This document shows, piece by piece, positions 9,145-18,948 of a DNA stretch of 64,000 bases. Source of the stretch: Acetobacter sacchari. GTDB taxonomy: Bacteria > Pseudomonadota > Alphaproteobacteria > Acetobacterales > Acetobacteraceae. A program made the position numbers and the translations under genes. Numbering within the stretch: position 1 is the stretch's first letter; every line of letters starts with the position of its first letter. The notes beneath the pieces were generated by a model. It was not told the origin of the DNA. It did no database searches and saw nothing but the letters and a program-made list of their open reading frames with translations. The stretch is taken from NCBI RefSeq assembly GCF_017377715.1, contig NZ_JAFVMF010000003.1, positions 124,001 to 188,000 on the forward strand, in the 5' to 3' direction.

Positions 9145-9633
9145 TCAGGCCTCAGCCGAAGCGGGACGCATCTTCACGATACGGTCAGGATCGGTCACAA
9201 CGCCGCCGCCGCCCGAGCCGCGCTTGATCTTGTCGACCAGTTCCATGCCCTCGGTCACCTGACCGACGATCGTGTACTGCCCGTCAAGGTGCGGAGAGGG
9301 CTCGAACATGATGAAGAACTGGCTGTTGGCGCTGTTCGGGTCCTGTGTACGGGCCATGCCGACCGTGCCGCGTTCGAACTTCGCAGCGCGCGTGAACTCG
9401 GCCTTCAGATCAGGCAGCTTGCTGCCGCCGCTGCCGGTGCCTGTCGGGTCGCCGCCCTGCGCCATGAAGCCGGAGATAACGCGATGGAACGCAACGTTGT
9501 CATAGAACCCTTCCGCAGACAGTGTGCGCAGGCGCTCGGCCGCCAGCGGCGCGATGTCGGCGCGAAGCTGGATGACCACACGGCCGGAAGCCAGGTCCAG
9601 GTTGAGCAGGTCGCTCTTGTCGATCTCGGACAT
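9145..9633 (-). CDS. ppiB: Cyclophilin-type peptidyl-prolyl cis-trans isomerase
   Basis: A 162-residue cyclophilin without a signal peptide, so a cytoplasmic PPIase that speeds proline isomerisation during folding. Visible family motifs are FHRVISGFMAQGGDPTGTGSGG, with the catalytic Arg and Phe, then GTVGMARTQDPNSANSQFFIM and a shortened PHLDGQYTIVGQV. Length matches PpiB. In many alphaproteobacteria a cyclophilin gene lies beside coaD and gyrA, as here: coaD is 165 bp upstream on the same strand. Distinguishing PpiA from PpiB rests on the absent signal peptide. Confidence 0.92.
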   Translation of the reverse strand: MSEIDKSDLLNLDLASGRVVIQLRADIAPLAAERLRTLSAEGFYDNVAFHRVISGFMAQGGDPTGTGSGGSKLPDLKAEFTRAAKFERGTVGMARTQDPNSANSQFFIMFEPSPHLDGQYTIVGQVTEGMELVDKIKRGSGGGGVVTDPDRIVKMRPASAEA

Positions 9634-9798
9634 GCGTAAATCCTTTGGTCAGGCCGGCTGTGAAGCTGGCTGGTGAGCCGACCCCTTTACGCCCGGACGG
9701 GCGGGGATCGACGAACGCCTCCCCTTACGACGCCCTCAGGCAAACGTAAAATCATGGAGGGGTTTCGTGATTGGAAAACTGGCGTCGGAACGCCGCGG

Positions 9799-10308
9799 TC
9801 AACGCCCCAGTTGCGCCTTGATGCGCCGTGCGGCGCCTTCGGGCGCGAAGTCGGATATATCGCCGCCGTAAAAGGCGATGTCGCGCACGAGGCTGGAGGA
9901 AATGGATTGCGTACGCTCGGACGCCATCAGGAAAACTGTCTCGATCTCCGGCGCCAGCTTGCGGTTGGCGCCCTGCATCTGGATTTCATAGTCGAAATCG
10001 CTCAGCAGCCGCAGCCCGCGAAAGATCAGCGAAGCGTTATAATCCCGCACCGCATGAACGAGCAGCTTGTCAAACCCGACCACCTCGATCTCCGAGCCAG
10101 TCTCCTGAATCAGGCGAGGAAGCTCATCGTTGATGCAGGCAATGCGCTCATCGCTCGACAGAAGCGGTTTCTTCCCGGCGTTCGTCGCCACGCCGATGAC
10201 CAGCCGGTCAACGAGCCGCGCGGCGCGCTCGATCACGTCCAGATGCCCGAACGTGACCGGGTCGAACGTGCCAGGATAGAACCCGATCCGTGGCGACGAC
10301 TTAGGCAT
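9799..10308 (-). CDS. coaD: Phosphopantetheine adenylyltransferase
   Basis: About 169 residues. The enzyme transfers AMP from ATP to 4'-phosphopantetheine, the fourth step of coenzyme A synthesis. The nucleotidyltransferase motif [21 protein letters not shown] at the N terminus contains the TxGH element; [25 protein letters not shown] near the C terminus is also diagnostic. The ATG at 10308 was chosen because it overlaps the gyrA stop by eight bases (ATGCCTAA) and gives the usual length. The overlap indicates translational coupling to gyrA. Confidence 0.95.
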   Translation of the reverse strand: MPKSSPRIGFYPGTFDPVTFGHLDVIERAARLVDRLVIGVATNAGKKPLLSSDERIACINDELPRLIQETGSEIEVVGFDKLLVHAVRDYNASLIFRGLRLLSDFDYEIQMQGANRKLAPEIETVFLMASERTQSISSSLVRDIAFYGGDISDFAPEGAARRIKAQLGR

Positions 10309-13075
10309 TTTCCGTTCCGTTTTCTTCATCTGGCGCGGCGTCTTCGCCCTCCGAGTCGTCTTCCAGAACCGGGAACACGCTGGTGACCACCTCGGTTCCG
10401 TTGAGACGCAGAACTGTCACGCCACTGGCCTGACGGGACATGATCCGTACCTGGTCGACGGGCACGCGGATCAGGCGACCCGCGTTGGTGACAAGCATGA
10501 CGTCGGTGCCCGGCAGGACCGGCAGTGTCGCCACGACCTCGGTTCCGCGCTTGCTGGACGAGAAGGTCATGTTGGAGATGCCCTGCCCGGCGCGGCCGCT
10601 CACGCGGTAGTCGTAAGCGGAAGAGCGGCGGCCAAAACCGCCATCGCTGACCGTCAGCAGGATTTCCTCGCCCGCCTCAAGCTCGGCGAAACGCTCGGGC
10701 GACAGGCTGGCGCCGGTCGTCGCGACCTCGTCCTCGGCCTCTGGCGCCACAGAGTCTTCGGCCTCGTCCTCGCCCGCCGCATTTTCCGCGCGACGTTTCG
10801 CTGCGGCGGCGCGGAGGTAAAGCTGACGCTCCTCCACAGTGGCGTCGACGTGGTTGAGTACGCAGAGGCTGTTCACCTCGTCGCCCTCGGCCAGCTTGAT
10901 GCCGCGCACGCCCGAAGAATCGCGTCCGGCGAAGACGCGCAGTGTCTCGTCGGTGATCTGGAACCGGATGCAGCGCGCCTTGCGGGTGGCGAGGAACACG
11001 TCCTGACCTTCGCGGCAGGTCGCGACGCCGATCAGGCGATCGCCCTCGTCCAGCTTCATGGCGATCAGGCCGGAAGCGCGGATGTTGCGGAAATCGCTCA
11101 GGCGGTTGCGCCGAACGCCGCCACTGGCCGTACCAAACACGAGGTGCAGGGACTCCCACAGTTCCTCGTCCTGCGGCAGAGGCAGGACCGCTGTGATCGA
11201 GTCGTCGCCCAGATCAGGCAGCAGATTGACCAACGCGCGGCCCTTGGCGGTGGGGCTGGCCTCGGGCAGGCGCCACACCTTTTCGCGGTAGGCCTTGCCG
11301 CCGGAGGAGAAGAACAGCACCCACTGATGCGTGTGCGCGTTGAACGAACGGACCACGATGTCGTCGCCACGTCGACCGGCGGCCGTGCGGCCGCGTCCGC
11401 CACGGTTCTGTGCGCGGAACACGTCGAGCGGCGTGCGCTTGATGAAGCCGTCGCGGGTGATGGTGACAACCATCAGCCCCGGTTCGATCAGGCTTTCGTC
11501 CGTCTGGTCGCCTTCGTAATCGGTAATCTCGGTCATACGCGGCGTCGCGATTTCGGCGCGCGCGACGAGAATTTCCTCGCGCATCACTTCCATGCGGCGG
11601 ATATGGCTGCCGATAATCGCCAGAAGCTCGTTGATCTTGGCGGCGACCTCGGTCAGCTCGCTTTGGATCTTCTCGCGCTCGAGGCCTGTCAGGCGCTGCA
11701 GGCGCAGTTCCAGAATGCCGCGCGCCTGCGCTTCGGTCAGGCGGACCAGGCCATCGATGACGACATTGCCCTCGTCATGGATCAGCGCGAGCAGCGGTTC
11801 GACCTCGGCCGCATCCCACTGCGCAGCCATGAGGGACTCGCGCGCTGTGGCGGCGTCAGGCGCCGCGCGGATCAGCCTGATCACTTCGTCGATATTGGCG
11901 ACGGCGATGACGAGGCCGACGAGGATGTGCCCGCGATCACGCGCCTTGTTGAGGTCGAAGCGGGCGCGGCGGAGGATGACCTCCTCGCGGAAGGCGATGA
12001 ACGCCGACAGAACCTCGCGCAGGCCCATCAGCTGCGGCTGGCCGCCGTTGAGGGCCAGCATGTTCACGCCGAACGAAGTCTGGAGCTGCGTGAAGCGGTA
12101 GAGCTGGTTGAGCACGACTTCCGGCGTGGCTTCGCGCTTGATCTCGATGACGACGCGCATGCCCGAGCGGTCGGACTCGTCGCGAATGTCGGAAATGCCC
12201 TCGACCTGCTTCGAGCGCACGAGTTCCGCGATGCGCTCCTGCAACGTGGCCTTGTTGACCTGATACGGAATCTCCGTGACCACGATCGCCTTGCGGTCCT
12301 TGCGGATCTCCTCCACCTCGGCCTTGGCGCGGATGATGACGGAGCCGCGCCCGGTGGCGAAGGCGTTGCGGATGCCGGAGCGTCCAAGGATCAGGCCGCC
12401 CGTCGGAAAATCGGGGCCCGGCATGATCTTCATCAGCTCTTCGAGCGTGATGTCCGGGTTCTCGATCATCGCCAGCGTGGCGTCGATGACCTCGCCGGGA
12501 TTATGCGTCGGAATATTCGTCGCCATGCCGACCGCGATGCCCGTGGCGCCATTGATCAGCAGGTTCGGGAAGGAAGCCGGGAGAACCTTGGGCTCGTGTT
12601 CGGATTCGTCGTAGTTCGGCTGGAAATCGACGGTGTCGCGATCAATGTCGTCAAGCAGGAAGGAAGCCGCCTTGGCCAGACGCGCTTCGGTGTAACGCAT
12701 GGCTGCCGGGCTGTCGCCGTCGACCGAACCGAAATTACCCTGTCCGTCGATCAGCTTGACGCGCATCGACCAGTGCTGGGCCATTCGAACCATGGCGTCA
12801 TAGATCGAGGCGTCGCCGTGGGGATGGTATTTACCCATGACGTCGCCGACGGCGCGGGCCGATTTGCGATAGGGCTTGTCGGCGGTGAAGCCGCTTTCGC
12901 GCATGGCGTAGAGGATGCGGCGGTGAACCGGCTTCAGGCCGTCGCGCACGTCCGGCAGGGCGCGGCTGACAATGACCGACATCGCATAGGCGAGGTAGGA
13001 GGAGCGCATTTCCTCCTCGATCGTCACCGGAACGAGGTCCGAGGGCGGAATGGGCTGGTCGGGGGCGTCGGTCAA
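10301..13075 (-). CDS. gyrA: DNA gyrase subunit A
   Basis: A 924-residue GyrA, the breakage-reunion subunit that introduces negative supercoils with GyrB. The N-terminal winged-helix region carries [11 protein letters not shown] and the catalytic tyrosine in [10 protein letters not shown]. The quinolone region reads [18 protein letters not shown], with alanine where E. coli has Ser83 and aspartate retained at the Asp87 position. The GyrA box in the C-terminal beta-pinwheel appears as QNRGGRG. An acidic insert (residues about 745-775, rich in Glu, Asp and Ala) splits the pinwheel. The start gives the usual N terminus. The frame overlaps coaD at its 3' end. Confidence 0.97.
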   Translation of the reverse strand: MTDAPDQPIPPSDLVPVTIEEEMRSSYLAYAMSVIVSRALPDVRDGLKPVHRRILYAMRESGFTADKPYRKSARAVGDVMGKYHPHGDASIYDAMVRMAQHWSMRVKLIDGQGNFGSVDGDSPAAMRYTEARLAKAASFLLDDIDRDTVDFQPNYDESEHEPKVLPASFPNLLINGATGIAVGMATNIPTHNPGEVIDATLAMIENPDITLEELMKIMPGPDFPTGGLILGRSGIRNAFATGRGSVIIRAKAEVEEIRKDRKAIVVTEIPYQVNKATLQERIAELVRSKQVEGISDIRDESDRSGMRVVIEIKREATPEVVLNQLYRFTQLQTSFGVNMLALNGGQPQLMGLREVLSAFIAFREEVILRRARFDLNKARDRGHILVGLVIAVANIDEVIRLIRAAPDAATARESLMAAQWDAAEVEPLLALIHDEGNVVIDGLVRLTEAQARGILELRLQRLTGLEREKIQSELTEVAAKINELLAIIGSHIRRMEVMREEILVARAEIATPRMTEITDYEGDQTDESLIEPGLMVVTITRDGFIKRTPLDVFRAQNRGGRGRTAAGRRGDDIVVRSFNAHTHQWVLFFSSGGKAYREKVWRLPEASPTAKGRALVNLLPDLGDDSITAVLPLPQDEELWESLHLVFGTASGGVRRNRLSDFRNIRASGLIAMKLDEGDRLIGVATCREGQDVFLATRKARCIRFQITDETLRVFAGRDSSGVRGIKLAEGDEVNSLCVLNHVDATVEERQLYLRAAAAKRRAENAAGEDEAEDSVAPEAEDEVATTGASLSPERFAELEAGEEILLTVSDGGFGRRSSAYDYRVSGRAGQGISNMTFSSSKRGTEVVATLPVLPGTDVMLVTNAGRLIRVPVDQVRIMSRQASGVTVLRLNGTEVVTSVFPVLEDDSEGEDAAPDEENGTENA

Positions 13076-14322
13076 AGCGTTTCCGTCATGTCGTGGGCCG
13101 CGCAGCCCCCGGTGGAGGCGGGCGCGACAAATCTATTACAAAGCGGCGACACCCTAGCATATGCGAGTCAGGGCGGTAAGGCGTGGCGCGCCCGGAGTTT
13201 GTCGCGGTTGTTCCGGGGCTCTCTAGACACGGCAGATGGAACGTCCTTGCGCTCTGTCTCAAGCTGCGGGTTGTCTGACCTCCCACCCTTTTCCTCGAAA
13301 CGCGGAGATCAAGGCAGGCATGTTCTTTGAGGCCCGACGGCTTTGAAGCGAAGCGCTTCAATAGATCAGATTTTTTGGTTCACTTTATAAAGGAATGGCG
13401 GGTTCGAACTGCGCATCGCGCAATGGCGTGCCCCGCACACGGCCATACTGGTGGGATCTCCGCCCGCTCGTTTAGCAGGCCCAGTCGCTCGCTGGCGTCT
13501 TTGGCGCGATCCGACGAAATGCCCAAGGTCTGGAAAACTTACGATAATACCAGTTTTCATTGCAAAATTTGGCATCCAGCCTCTTTGGTGGGGCCACAAA
13601 AAGAGCGCCGTTTACGAAAATGTGGTCGCTCAGCTATCCAGATGTCTGAAATCCGACCAGAAAACCTGAATCGCCTGCAATGTTTGTATAGTTCTTTTTT
13701 CATGATCGACGTGAAATATTCTAAAAATCCCCTTTGCTTCGCCAGAGGTGTCGGGATGACCGTTTGATAGTTCTTGTTGAAGAGGCTTGAGATAGAATTT
13801 TTAAAGTCACACCGTTAATACTTATTTATATCAAAAAAAACGTCAAAATATGAACGCCAAATGAAAGATATAAATAAAATAAACAATATATATAAAAATA
13901 TAAATATAGAAATTGAAATTATTATTCTAGATTTAACGTTGTTTTTTTCATAAAAACGGAATTTTTTTAGAAAAAATCAATAAATATGTTTATAATAACA
14001 ACTGAAATAAAAATAAATAATTAAATATTTCTGATAATTATTAACGATTTCCGGTTCGATAATGATATGGTTCATCAGAAAACATGCTTAATTCAACAAC
14101 AAATATTGATATTTATTATCATTTTATCAATATCTATACTGTGACGGGTTGTCTCTAGGTCATTTTTCCTTCCCAAGCGACGGTTCTGACCAATTCAGGA
14201 CCCGATGCTGCAACCCCGGTCATAATAACGGGGTAAACGCAGGCTACCTGCGAATTCGGCGGATGTCTCCAGCAAGACATGGAAAACGCCGGATTCAACC
14301 CAACGCGGGCAACGTGTCTCGC
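13076..14322. other. Long spacer upstream of gyrA with an extremely AT-rich core
   Basis: These 1,247 bp contain no gene I can support. Short open frames at 13327-13767 do not resemble any protein family I know. Roughly 13790-14150 is strikingly AT-rich (about 10-20% GC in some 60-base lines) against about 60% in the flanking genes, with many A and T runs and TATAA-like stretches. It must include the gyrA promoter near its left end. A decayed insertion or a silencing/curved-DNA element is possible. Confidence 0.5.
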
Positions 14323-14988
14323 CTATTCCGCGTAGACGTAAGCGCCACCGCGCTCCAGCGCCCGACGATAGGCCGGTCGGCTGTGGATACGGTCGAGAAA
14401 CGCCGCCACGAACGGCGTCTTCGGCCCCGCCGCCGCGCGCGACGTTGCAGCTTCCAGAGGGAAGCTCATCTGTATGTCGGCGGCGCTGAACTGCTCCCCC
14501 GCGAACCATGAACTGCGAGACAGCGAGTCTTCCCAGAAACCCATATGAAGTCGAATTTGCGGATCAATGAAGCTTCGGCTCGTTTTGTCCGCGATCATCC
14601 TGACCAGCGATTTTACAAGAAAAGGAGAGCGTCCAGGAAGCATCGAGAAGACCAGCTTCAGAAGCAACGGCGCCATCGCGGAGCCTTCTGCGTAGTACAT
14701 CCAATATGTGTAGCTGAGTTTTTCGGCTGTCCCTTCCGGCGGGACCAGGCGTCCACCGCCATATGTCGTTACGAGATAGTCGATGATGGCGCCGCTCTCA
14801 GCGACGGTTCTGTCACCGTCCTGAATCACGGGCGCCTTGCCGAGTGGGTGAATCTTCCTCAGTTCCGGCGGCGCCAGCAGAGACCCCTGCCGTTTGTAGA
14901 CCCTCAACTCGTATGGAACGTCCAGCTCCTCCAGAAGCCACAGGATGCGCTGCGAGCGTGAGTTCTCAAGGTGATGGACGATGATCAT
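14323..14988 (-). CDS. Glutathione S-transferase family protein
   Basis: A 221-residue cytosolic glutathione transferase-like protein. The N-terminal thioredoxin fold shows IVHHLENSRSQRILWLLEELDVPYE and the cis-proline glutathione site HPLGKAPVIQDGDRTVAESGAIIDYL, where VAES binds the gamma-glutamyl group. The all-helical C-terminal half follows. The typical first-helix Ser lies in ENSRSQ. It probably conjugates glutathione to electrophiles, but bacterial members have many substrates. The gene appears monocistronic and ends next to the AT-rich spacer. Confidence 0.88.
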   Translation of the reverse strand: MIIVHHLENSRSQRILWLLEELDVPYELRVYKRQGSLLAPPELRKIHPLGKAPVIQDGDRTVAESGAIIDYLVTTYGGGRLVPPEGTAEKLSYTYWMYYAEGSAMAPLLLKLVFSMLPGRSPFLVKSLVRMIADKTSRSFIDPQIRLHMGFWEDSLSRSSWFAGEQFSAADIQMSFPLEAATSRAAAGPKTPFVAAFLDRIHSRPAYRRALERGGAYVYAE

Positions 14989-15126
14989 CTATGCTGGCTC
15001 CGTCCTGGCCGCAGGTCTTCGGGCGGCGCGGGACTATACGTGAACGCGCCAGAGCGGCTGGAGGTATGTAGAGAAATTTGCATTCTGGACAGTCGTCATG
15101 CGTCGGTTCATGCGGGCGTCACCTGT

Positions 15127-15513
15127 TCAGTTAGCGCGTTTGGCTGCGGCCCTGACGTCGAGGTGAAGCTGTTTGTGCAATTGCAGGCCATGCGCCAGTC
15201 GCTCCGCGTCTTTTGGGAGCAGCGTGAAGCCCAGTGGCCCGTAAGCCGGGTGTTGGAAAGCCAGAATCGAACCGCCGGATTCGACATCCGGCTGCACCGC
15301 CCAGCTTGTGCGCCGCACTGGCGTAAACTTTGCGCCCTCGATGCTGGGAGTCACATCGCCGCCCAGCGTCTGGTTTACTGCGCCCAGCGCCGTGATGAGG
15401 CTGGCCAGTTGCGCGCGGGACAGATTGAGCGAGAACGAAGCCTCGTCCGCCGTGAAGGCCACGGTTGCGTGGGTGCGGTCATCCGATACGGCGATGTGAA
15501 CTTGTGGTTCCAT
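15127..15513 (-). CDS. Hypothetical protein downstream of ispE
   Basis: About 128 residues, not recognised. The ATG at 15513 was chosen because an AGGGGTGAG ribosome-binding site lies just upstream and because longer versions would run into ispE. The protein is soluble, lacks a signal peptide, and contains a regular alternation of beta-like segments followed by LPKDAERLAHGLQLHKQLHLDVRAAAKRAN at the C terminus, which looks helical. It lies 80 bp downstream of ispE on the same strand and may be co-transcribed, but nothing links it to isoprenoid synthesis. Confidence 0.6.
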   Translation of the reverse strand: MEPQVHIAVSDDRTHATVAFTADEASFSLNLSRAQLASLITALGAVNQTLGGDVTPSIEGAKFTPVRRTSWAVQPDVESGGSILAFQHPAYGPLGFTLLPKDAERLAHGLQLHKQLHLDVRAAAKRAN

Positions 15514-15592
15514 ACTGCTCACCCCTGTTGCGCGCTGAACGCGGCACTCTTTCACGAAGACGTGCGCCTGCGCCATAGGTTGCGTCCGATTT

Positions 15593-16498
15593 TCAGGCCG
15601 CCGGTCGGCTTTCGGAAGTTTTCTGGCGTCCGGCAAGGCCGCCCGCCCAGACCCACCACGATCGCGCCGGAGTAAGAGCGCTCAATTGCCCCGCCGCACG
15701 CCGTGCCGCCTCCGGCGTGTCGAAGATCCCAAAGCATGTCGCGCCTGAACCGCTCATACGCGACAGCAGGCAGCCGGGGAGTGCGTCAATCGCGGCGAGC
15801 ACATCGCGGATTGTCGGGCATAGCGCGCAGGCGGCCGCTTCCAGATCATTATGCAGGCGCGACAGATCAGTCGCCATTTCCGCGGCGTTCGCCCATGCGG
15901 CAGGCAATGCAGGGGCTTCGGAAAAACCACCGTCGCGCGCGCGAAATACTGCGGGCGTCGAGACGCCGAGCCCGCAATTCACCAGAATCATGCCGCAATC
16001 AGGGAGCGCGGGCGCGGGATCAAGGCGCTCGCCAACGCCGCCCATTCGCGCGGAGCGCTGCGCGAGACAGACCGGCACGTCTGCGCCGAGTTTTTCCGCC
16101 AGTTCGAACAGGCGCTCTTCAGGCACGGCAACGTCCCAGGCCCGCTGAAGCAGCCGCAGCGCCGCCGCCGCGTCGGCCGAGCCGCCGCCGATTCCCGACG
16201 CCACGGGCAATGCCTTTTCAAGAGTCAAAGCGCCTGTCGGCGCGCGTCCGGCTTCCTCAGCCAGCAGGCGTGCGGCGCGCATGACGAGGTTGTCGTCGGT
16301 TGCGCCCGTCGAAAGCCCAGCGCCGAACGGACCACCAACAGACAAGGAAAGTGCGCCGGCGTCGGGTGAGAACGACAGTGTGTCGGCGGCGCCGGCGAAC
16401 ACGGCGAGGCTGTCCAGCAAGTGATAGCCGTCGTCCCTGCGGCCGGTCACGTGCAGGTAGAGGTTGATTTTCGCGTGCGCGGTTTCGGTCAGGATCAA
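15593..16498 (-). CDS. ispE: 4-diphosphocytidyl-2-C-methyl-D-erythritol kinase
   Basis: A 301-residue GHMP-superfamily kinase of the non-mevalonate isoprenoid pathway that phosphorylates CDP-methylerythritol. The N-terminal [25 protein letters not shown] is the signature substrate-binding segment, with the lysine and the DGYH motif. The ATP loop is [18 protein letters not shown], and the C-terminal GHMP motif is [15 protein letters not shown]. Length is normal. It lies 138 bp downstream of the TPR protein on the same strand, a neighbourhood shared by several alphaproteobacteria. Confidence 0.96.
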   Translation of the reverse strand: MILTETAHAKINLYLHVTGRRDDGYHLLDSLAVFAGAADTLSFSPDAGALSLSVGGPFGAGLSTGATDDNLVMRAARLLAEEAGRAPTGALTLEKALPVASGIGGGSADAAAALRLLQRAWDVAVPEERLFELAEKLGADVPVCLAQRSARMGGVGERLDPAPALPDCGMILVNCGLGVSTPAVFRARDGGFSEAPALPAAWANAAEMATDLSRLHNDLEAAACALCPTIRDVLAAIDALPGCLLSRMSGSGATCFGIFDTPEAARRAAGQLSALTPARSWWVWAGGLAGRQKTSESRPAA

Positions 16499-16636
16499 GA
16501 ACTTCAGTCCGGTCTGGCGCCCGGAACGGGGCGCGCGGCGAGGGAGGGCGTCCGCCCCGTATGTCGATCATCGGGCTCCCCCGGATCGAGGTCTGCTCTA
16601 GCCCGAATGACGTTTTCATTCAAAAGCGGGCGGTGG

Positions 16637-18442
16637 TTAGCCGCCGTTGGTCGCTGTCGAAGACGCGGCAGGCGACGCAGGCGCACCTGCGCCCGCGTCG
16701 TTGAGCGCCTTGCGGATCCGTTGCAGATCATCGGGTTCGGGCTTCAGGCCCAGAGCCACGTTCCACTGATCGATGGCTTCCGTCTTGCGGCCCAGACGCC
16801 AGTAGGCGACGCCAAGATGGTAATTCACCTCCGGGTCGAGTGGCGTTTGCTCAGCCGCATGTTCCAGCAGCGCCTCTCCCTCCTGCGTCTGGTGGTTCTC
16901 GAGCAACGCCCAGCCAAGGCTGTCGCGGATCGCCGCGTCATCGGGATCGAGCGACGCTGCGCGCTGCAGCATCGAGATCGCTTCGTCCTTGTGAAGACCG
17001 CGCTGCACCCATCCGTAGCCCAGGAAATTCAATATCAGCGGCTCGTCCGGCATCAGCTTGCGCGCCTCCTGGAGGTCTGCTTCGGCGCGAGCCCAGTTCC
17101 CGGCGCGCTCGTAGGCGGCGGCCCGTCCGAACAGCAACGTCCAGTCCGTGAGATGCGCGGCCTTTGCCGAGGCGATGGCGCGGTCGTAGGCGGCCGCCGA
17201 TCCGGCCCAGTCTTTCTGTTCGAACAGAAGCATGGCCAGTGCGCGACAGATCAGGATTTGCCCGGGCTGGCCTTTCTCCAGATCCTCCAGTTCGCGGCGG
17301 GCGTCGACAGGATCGCCAAGCGCGTCCTGCAACAGCGCCGTGCGGTAACGCGCCACCCGGATCAGCGGATCCGTCGGCTCCACGCCGCGCAGGACCTGCA
17401 ACGCGATATCCTTGTGGTCGCTGTTCTCCTCCACTTCGGACAGCATCAGGCGTGCGACGGAAAGGTGAGGATCGAGCGACAGCGCCATGCCCAACATCAT
17501 GCCTGCCGCCGCGTCGATCTGTTTTTCCGCGTCGGCCTGACCGACATGGGCGGCCTGCTGGCGCAACACGTAAGCCCCCATCACGTAGGCGTAGGCGGCG
17601 CCTTCGGGGATGGTCGTCACCGGCGGAGCTGTGATGGCTTCCTGAAGGTCTGCGCTGGCGAGGGCGAGCGGCGTGGGAGAGTCCGTCAGGCGACGCAGAA
17701 GCGCGCGTCCTTCCAGCCCGTGTCCGTCCTGCCAGAGCAGATTGGCGCGCGCGCGGGCCAGCAGGAGATCGTCGCCTGTCGTTTGAGTCGTCGCCTGTCG
17801 GAACAGTTGTGTCGCGCGAGCTTTGTCGCCAGCGACGGAGGCGATGAGGCCCGCATGGATGACATAGAACGGGGTCATCGGCGAGGCGGCGCGCTCCGGC
17901 CCTGTCAGCAATTGGATCGCTGCGTCTGTCTTGCCTGCTCCGGCGAGGCTCCACGCATTGAGAAACGGTTCGAGTAGCCGTGTAAGGGCGTCTTTCGGCA
18001 TCGCCGCGAAGGTTTCGACTGCGGCGCGCCAGTCCTGCTTGAGGATTGCGCTGTTCCCCAGCACGAAGGCGGTGACGATCGTCCGTTCCTCGGGGTGTCC
18101 GGATATCGCGCGTGCGAGGGCCGGAGCGTCAGCCGTTCCCGCCAGAGCGCTCTGGATAAACGCCTGACGCGTCAAGGCAGCATCGCGCGGATCGACGGCG
18201 AGCGCCGCGGCGAAGCGCCGTGCGGCTTCCGCGTGATCGTCCTGCCGCGCCGCTTGCAGGGCGACGAGGTAATCGGACGAGTCGACAGGGGAGAGAGTGG
18301 TGGCGCCGGACGGGGGCGCAGCTGGCGCGGTATGGGCCGGAGGGCGATGGACGTCCGCCGCGTACGCTGAAATATTCGCGCCGAGTCCGCCCCACAGGAT
18401 CGGCGTCAGGAGAGCGAGGAGCGGGGCCGGACGAGAGGGCAT
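16637..18442 (-). CDS. Exported tetratricopeptide-repeat protein
   Basis: About 601 residues from the ATG at 18442, chosen because MPSRPAPLLALLTPILWGGLGANISAYA forms a signal peptide there; upstream codons of the open frame look non-coding. The mature protein is alanine-rich and helical with several TPR units, clearest near the C terminus (LLFGRAAAYERAGNWARAEADLQEA, then INFLGYGWVQRG-like and LGVAYWRLGRKTEAIDQWNVAL). It is probably a periplasmic or outer-membrane scaffold. Such proteins often precede ispE in acetic acid bacteria. Function is unknown. Confidence 0.82.
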   Translation of the reverse strand: MPSRPAPLLALLTPILWGGLGANISAYAADVHRPPAHTAPAAPPSGATTLSPVDSSDYLVALQAARQDDHAEAARRFAAALAVDPRDAALTRQAFIQSALAGTADAPALARAISGHPEERTIVTAFVLGNSAILKQDWRAAVETFAAMPKDALTRLLEPFLNAWSLAGAGKTDAAIQLLTGPERAASPMTPFYVIHAGLIASVAGDKARATQLFRQATTQTTGDDLLLARARANLLWQDGHGLEGRALLRRLTDSPTPLALASADLQEAITAPPVTTIPEGAAYAYVMGAYVLRQQAAHVGQADAEKQIDAAAGMMLGMALSLDPHLSVARLMLSEVEENSDHKDIALQVLRGVEPTDPLIRVARYRTALLQDALGDPVDARRELEDLEKGQPGQILICRALAMLLFEQKDWAGSAAAYDRAIASAKAAHLTDWTLLFGRAAAYERAGNWARAEADLQEARKLMPDEPLILNFLGYGWVQRGLHKDEAISMLQRAASLDPDDAAIRDSLGWALLENHQTQEGEALLEHAAEQTPLDPEVNYHLGVAYWRLGRKTEAIDQWNVALGLKPEPDDLQRIRKALNDAGAGAPASPAASSTATNGG

Positions 18443-18948
18443 GGCGTTCTTGTACTCTTGTATAAAGACTGAAGCGTCAGGGCGCCGGGAGAAGAGGCGT
18501 CGCGTGGTATTGCGCCTTATGGTCTTAAGGCATTGTGTTAGGGACGTCAGGGCAGTCGGAAGATTCTCTTCATGGCTCTGTGGTTGCGCGTCGTCACCGT
18601 CTTTTCGGGGCGCCCGGATTGGCAGGCGTGGTCCGCCACGCCGCTCCCACACTGTAATACGACGGCGGGATCGAAGGCGTTCGAAGCAGCCGGGTCGTAG
18701 GGACGGGCGCAATGGGCCAGGCGGACAGCGTCTGAGCAAGGGGATCTGGCGATGGCGGGAATCTCCAGGCTGCGGCCCGCGTGGCGGGATTTCGTCAATA
18801 CGTGTAACTCGACGAAGGGGTTGCGCCAAATCATGATGCGACCGCGGCAGGAGGTGGCTATGGGGCGTCGGAACGGCAGCATGGCGGTTCAGTGCGACCG
18901 TTCATCAGCTTTGGCTGAAACGCCTGATCGAACCATGTGGAGCGTTTG
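18443..18948. other. Intergenic region between divergent TPR and UDG-like genes
   Basis: About 500 bp that should contain two divergent promoters. A 111-codon open frame on the minus strand (18547-18882) is not similar to anything I recognise and has no convincing ribosome-binding site, so it is left uncalled. The GC content is as high as in genes, so decayed coding sequence is possible. Confidence 0.35.

Noticed and set aside
10850-13330. An 826-codon open frame antisense to gyrA
   Set aside because: It is a mirror frame of high-GC gyrA coding sequence, rich in His, Arg, Asp and Gln with no family motif.
13395-13420. GGGTTCGAACT resembling a tRNA T loop
   Set aside because: No matching T stem, D arm or acceptor arm could be built around it.
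13327-13767. A 146-codon frame in the gyrA upstream region
   Set aside because: Composition is not protein-like and no family is recognised.
18547-18882. A 111-codon minus-strand frame in the TPR/UDG gap
   Set aside because: No ribosome-binding site, no recognisable motif, and another overlapping frame is equally open, as expected from high-GC DNA.
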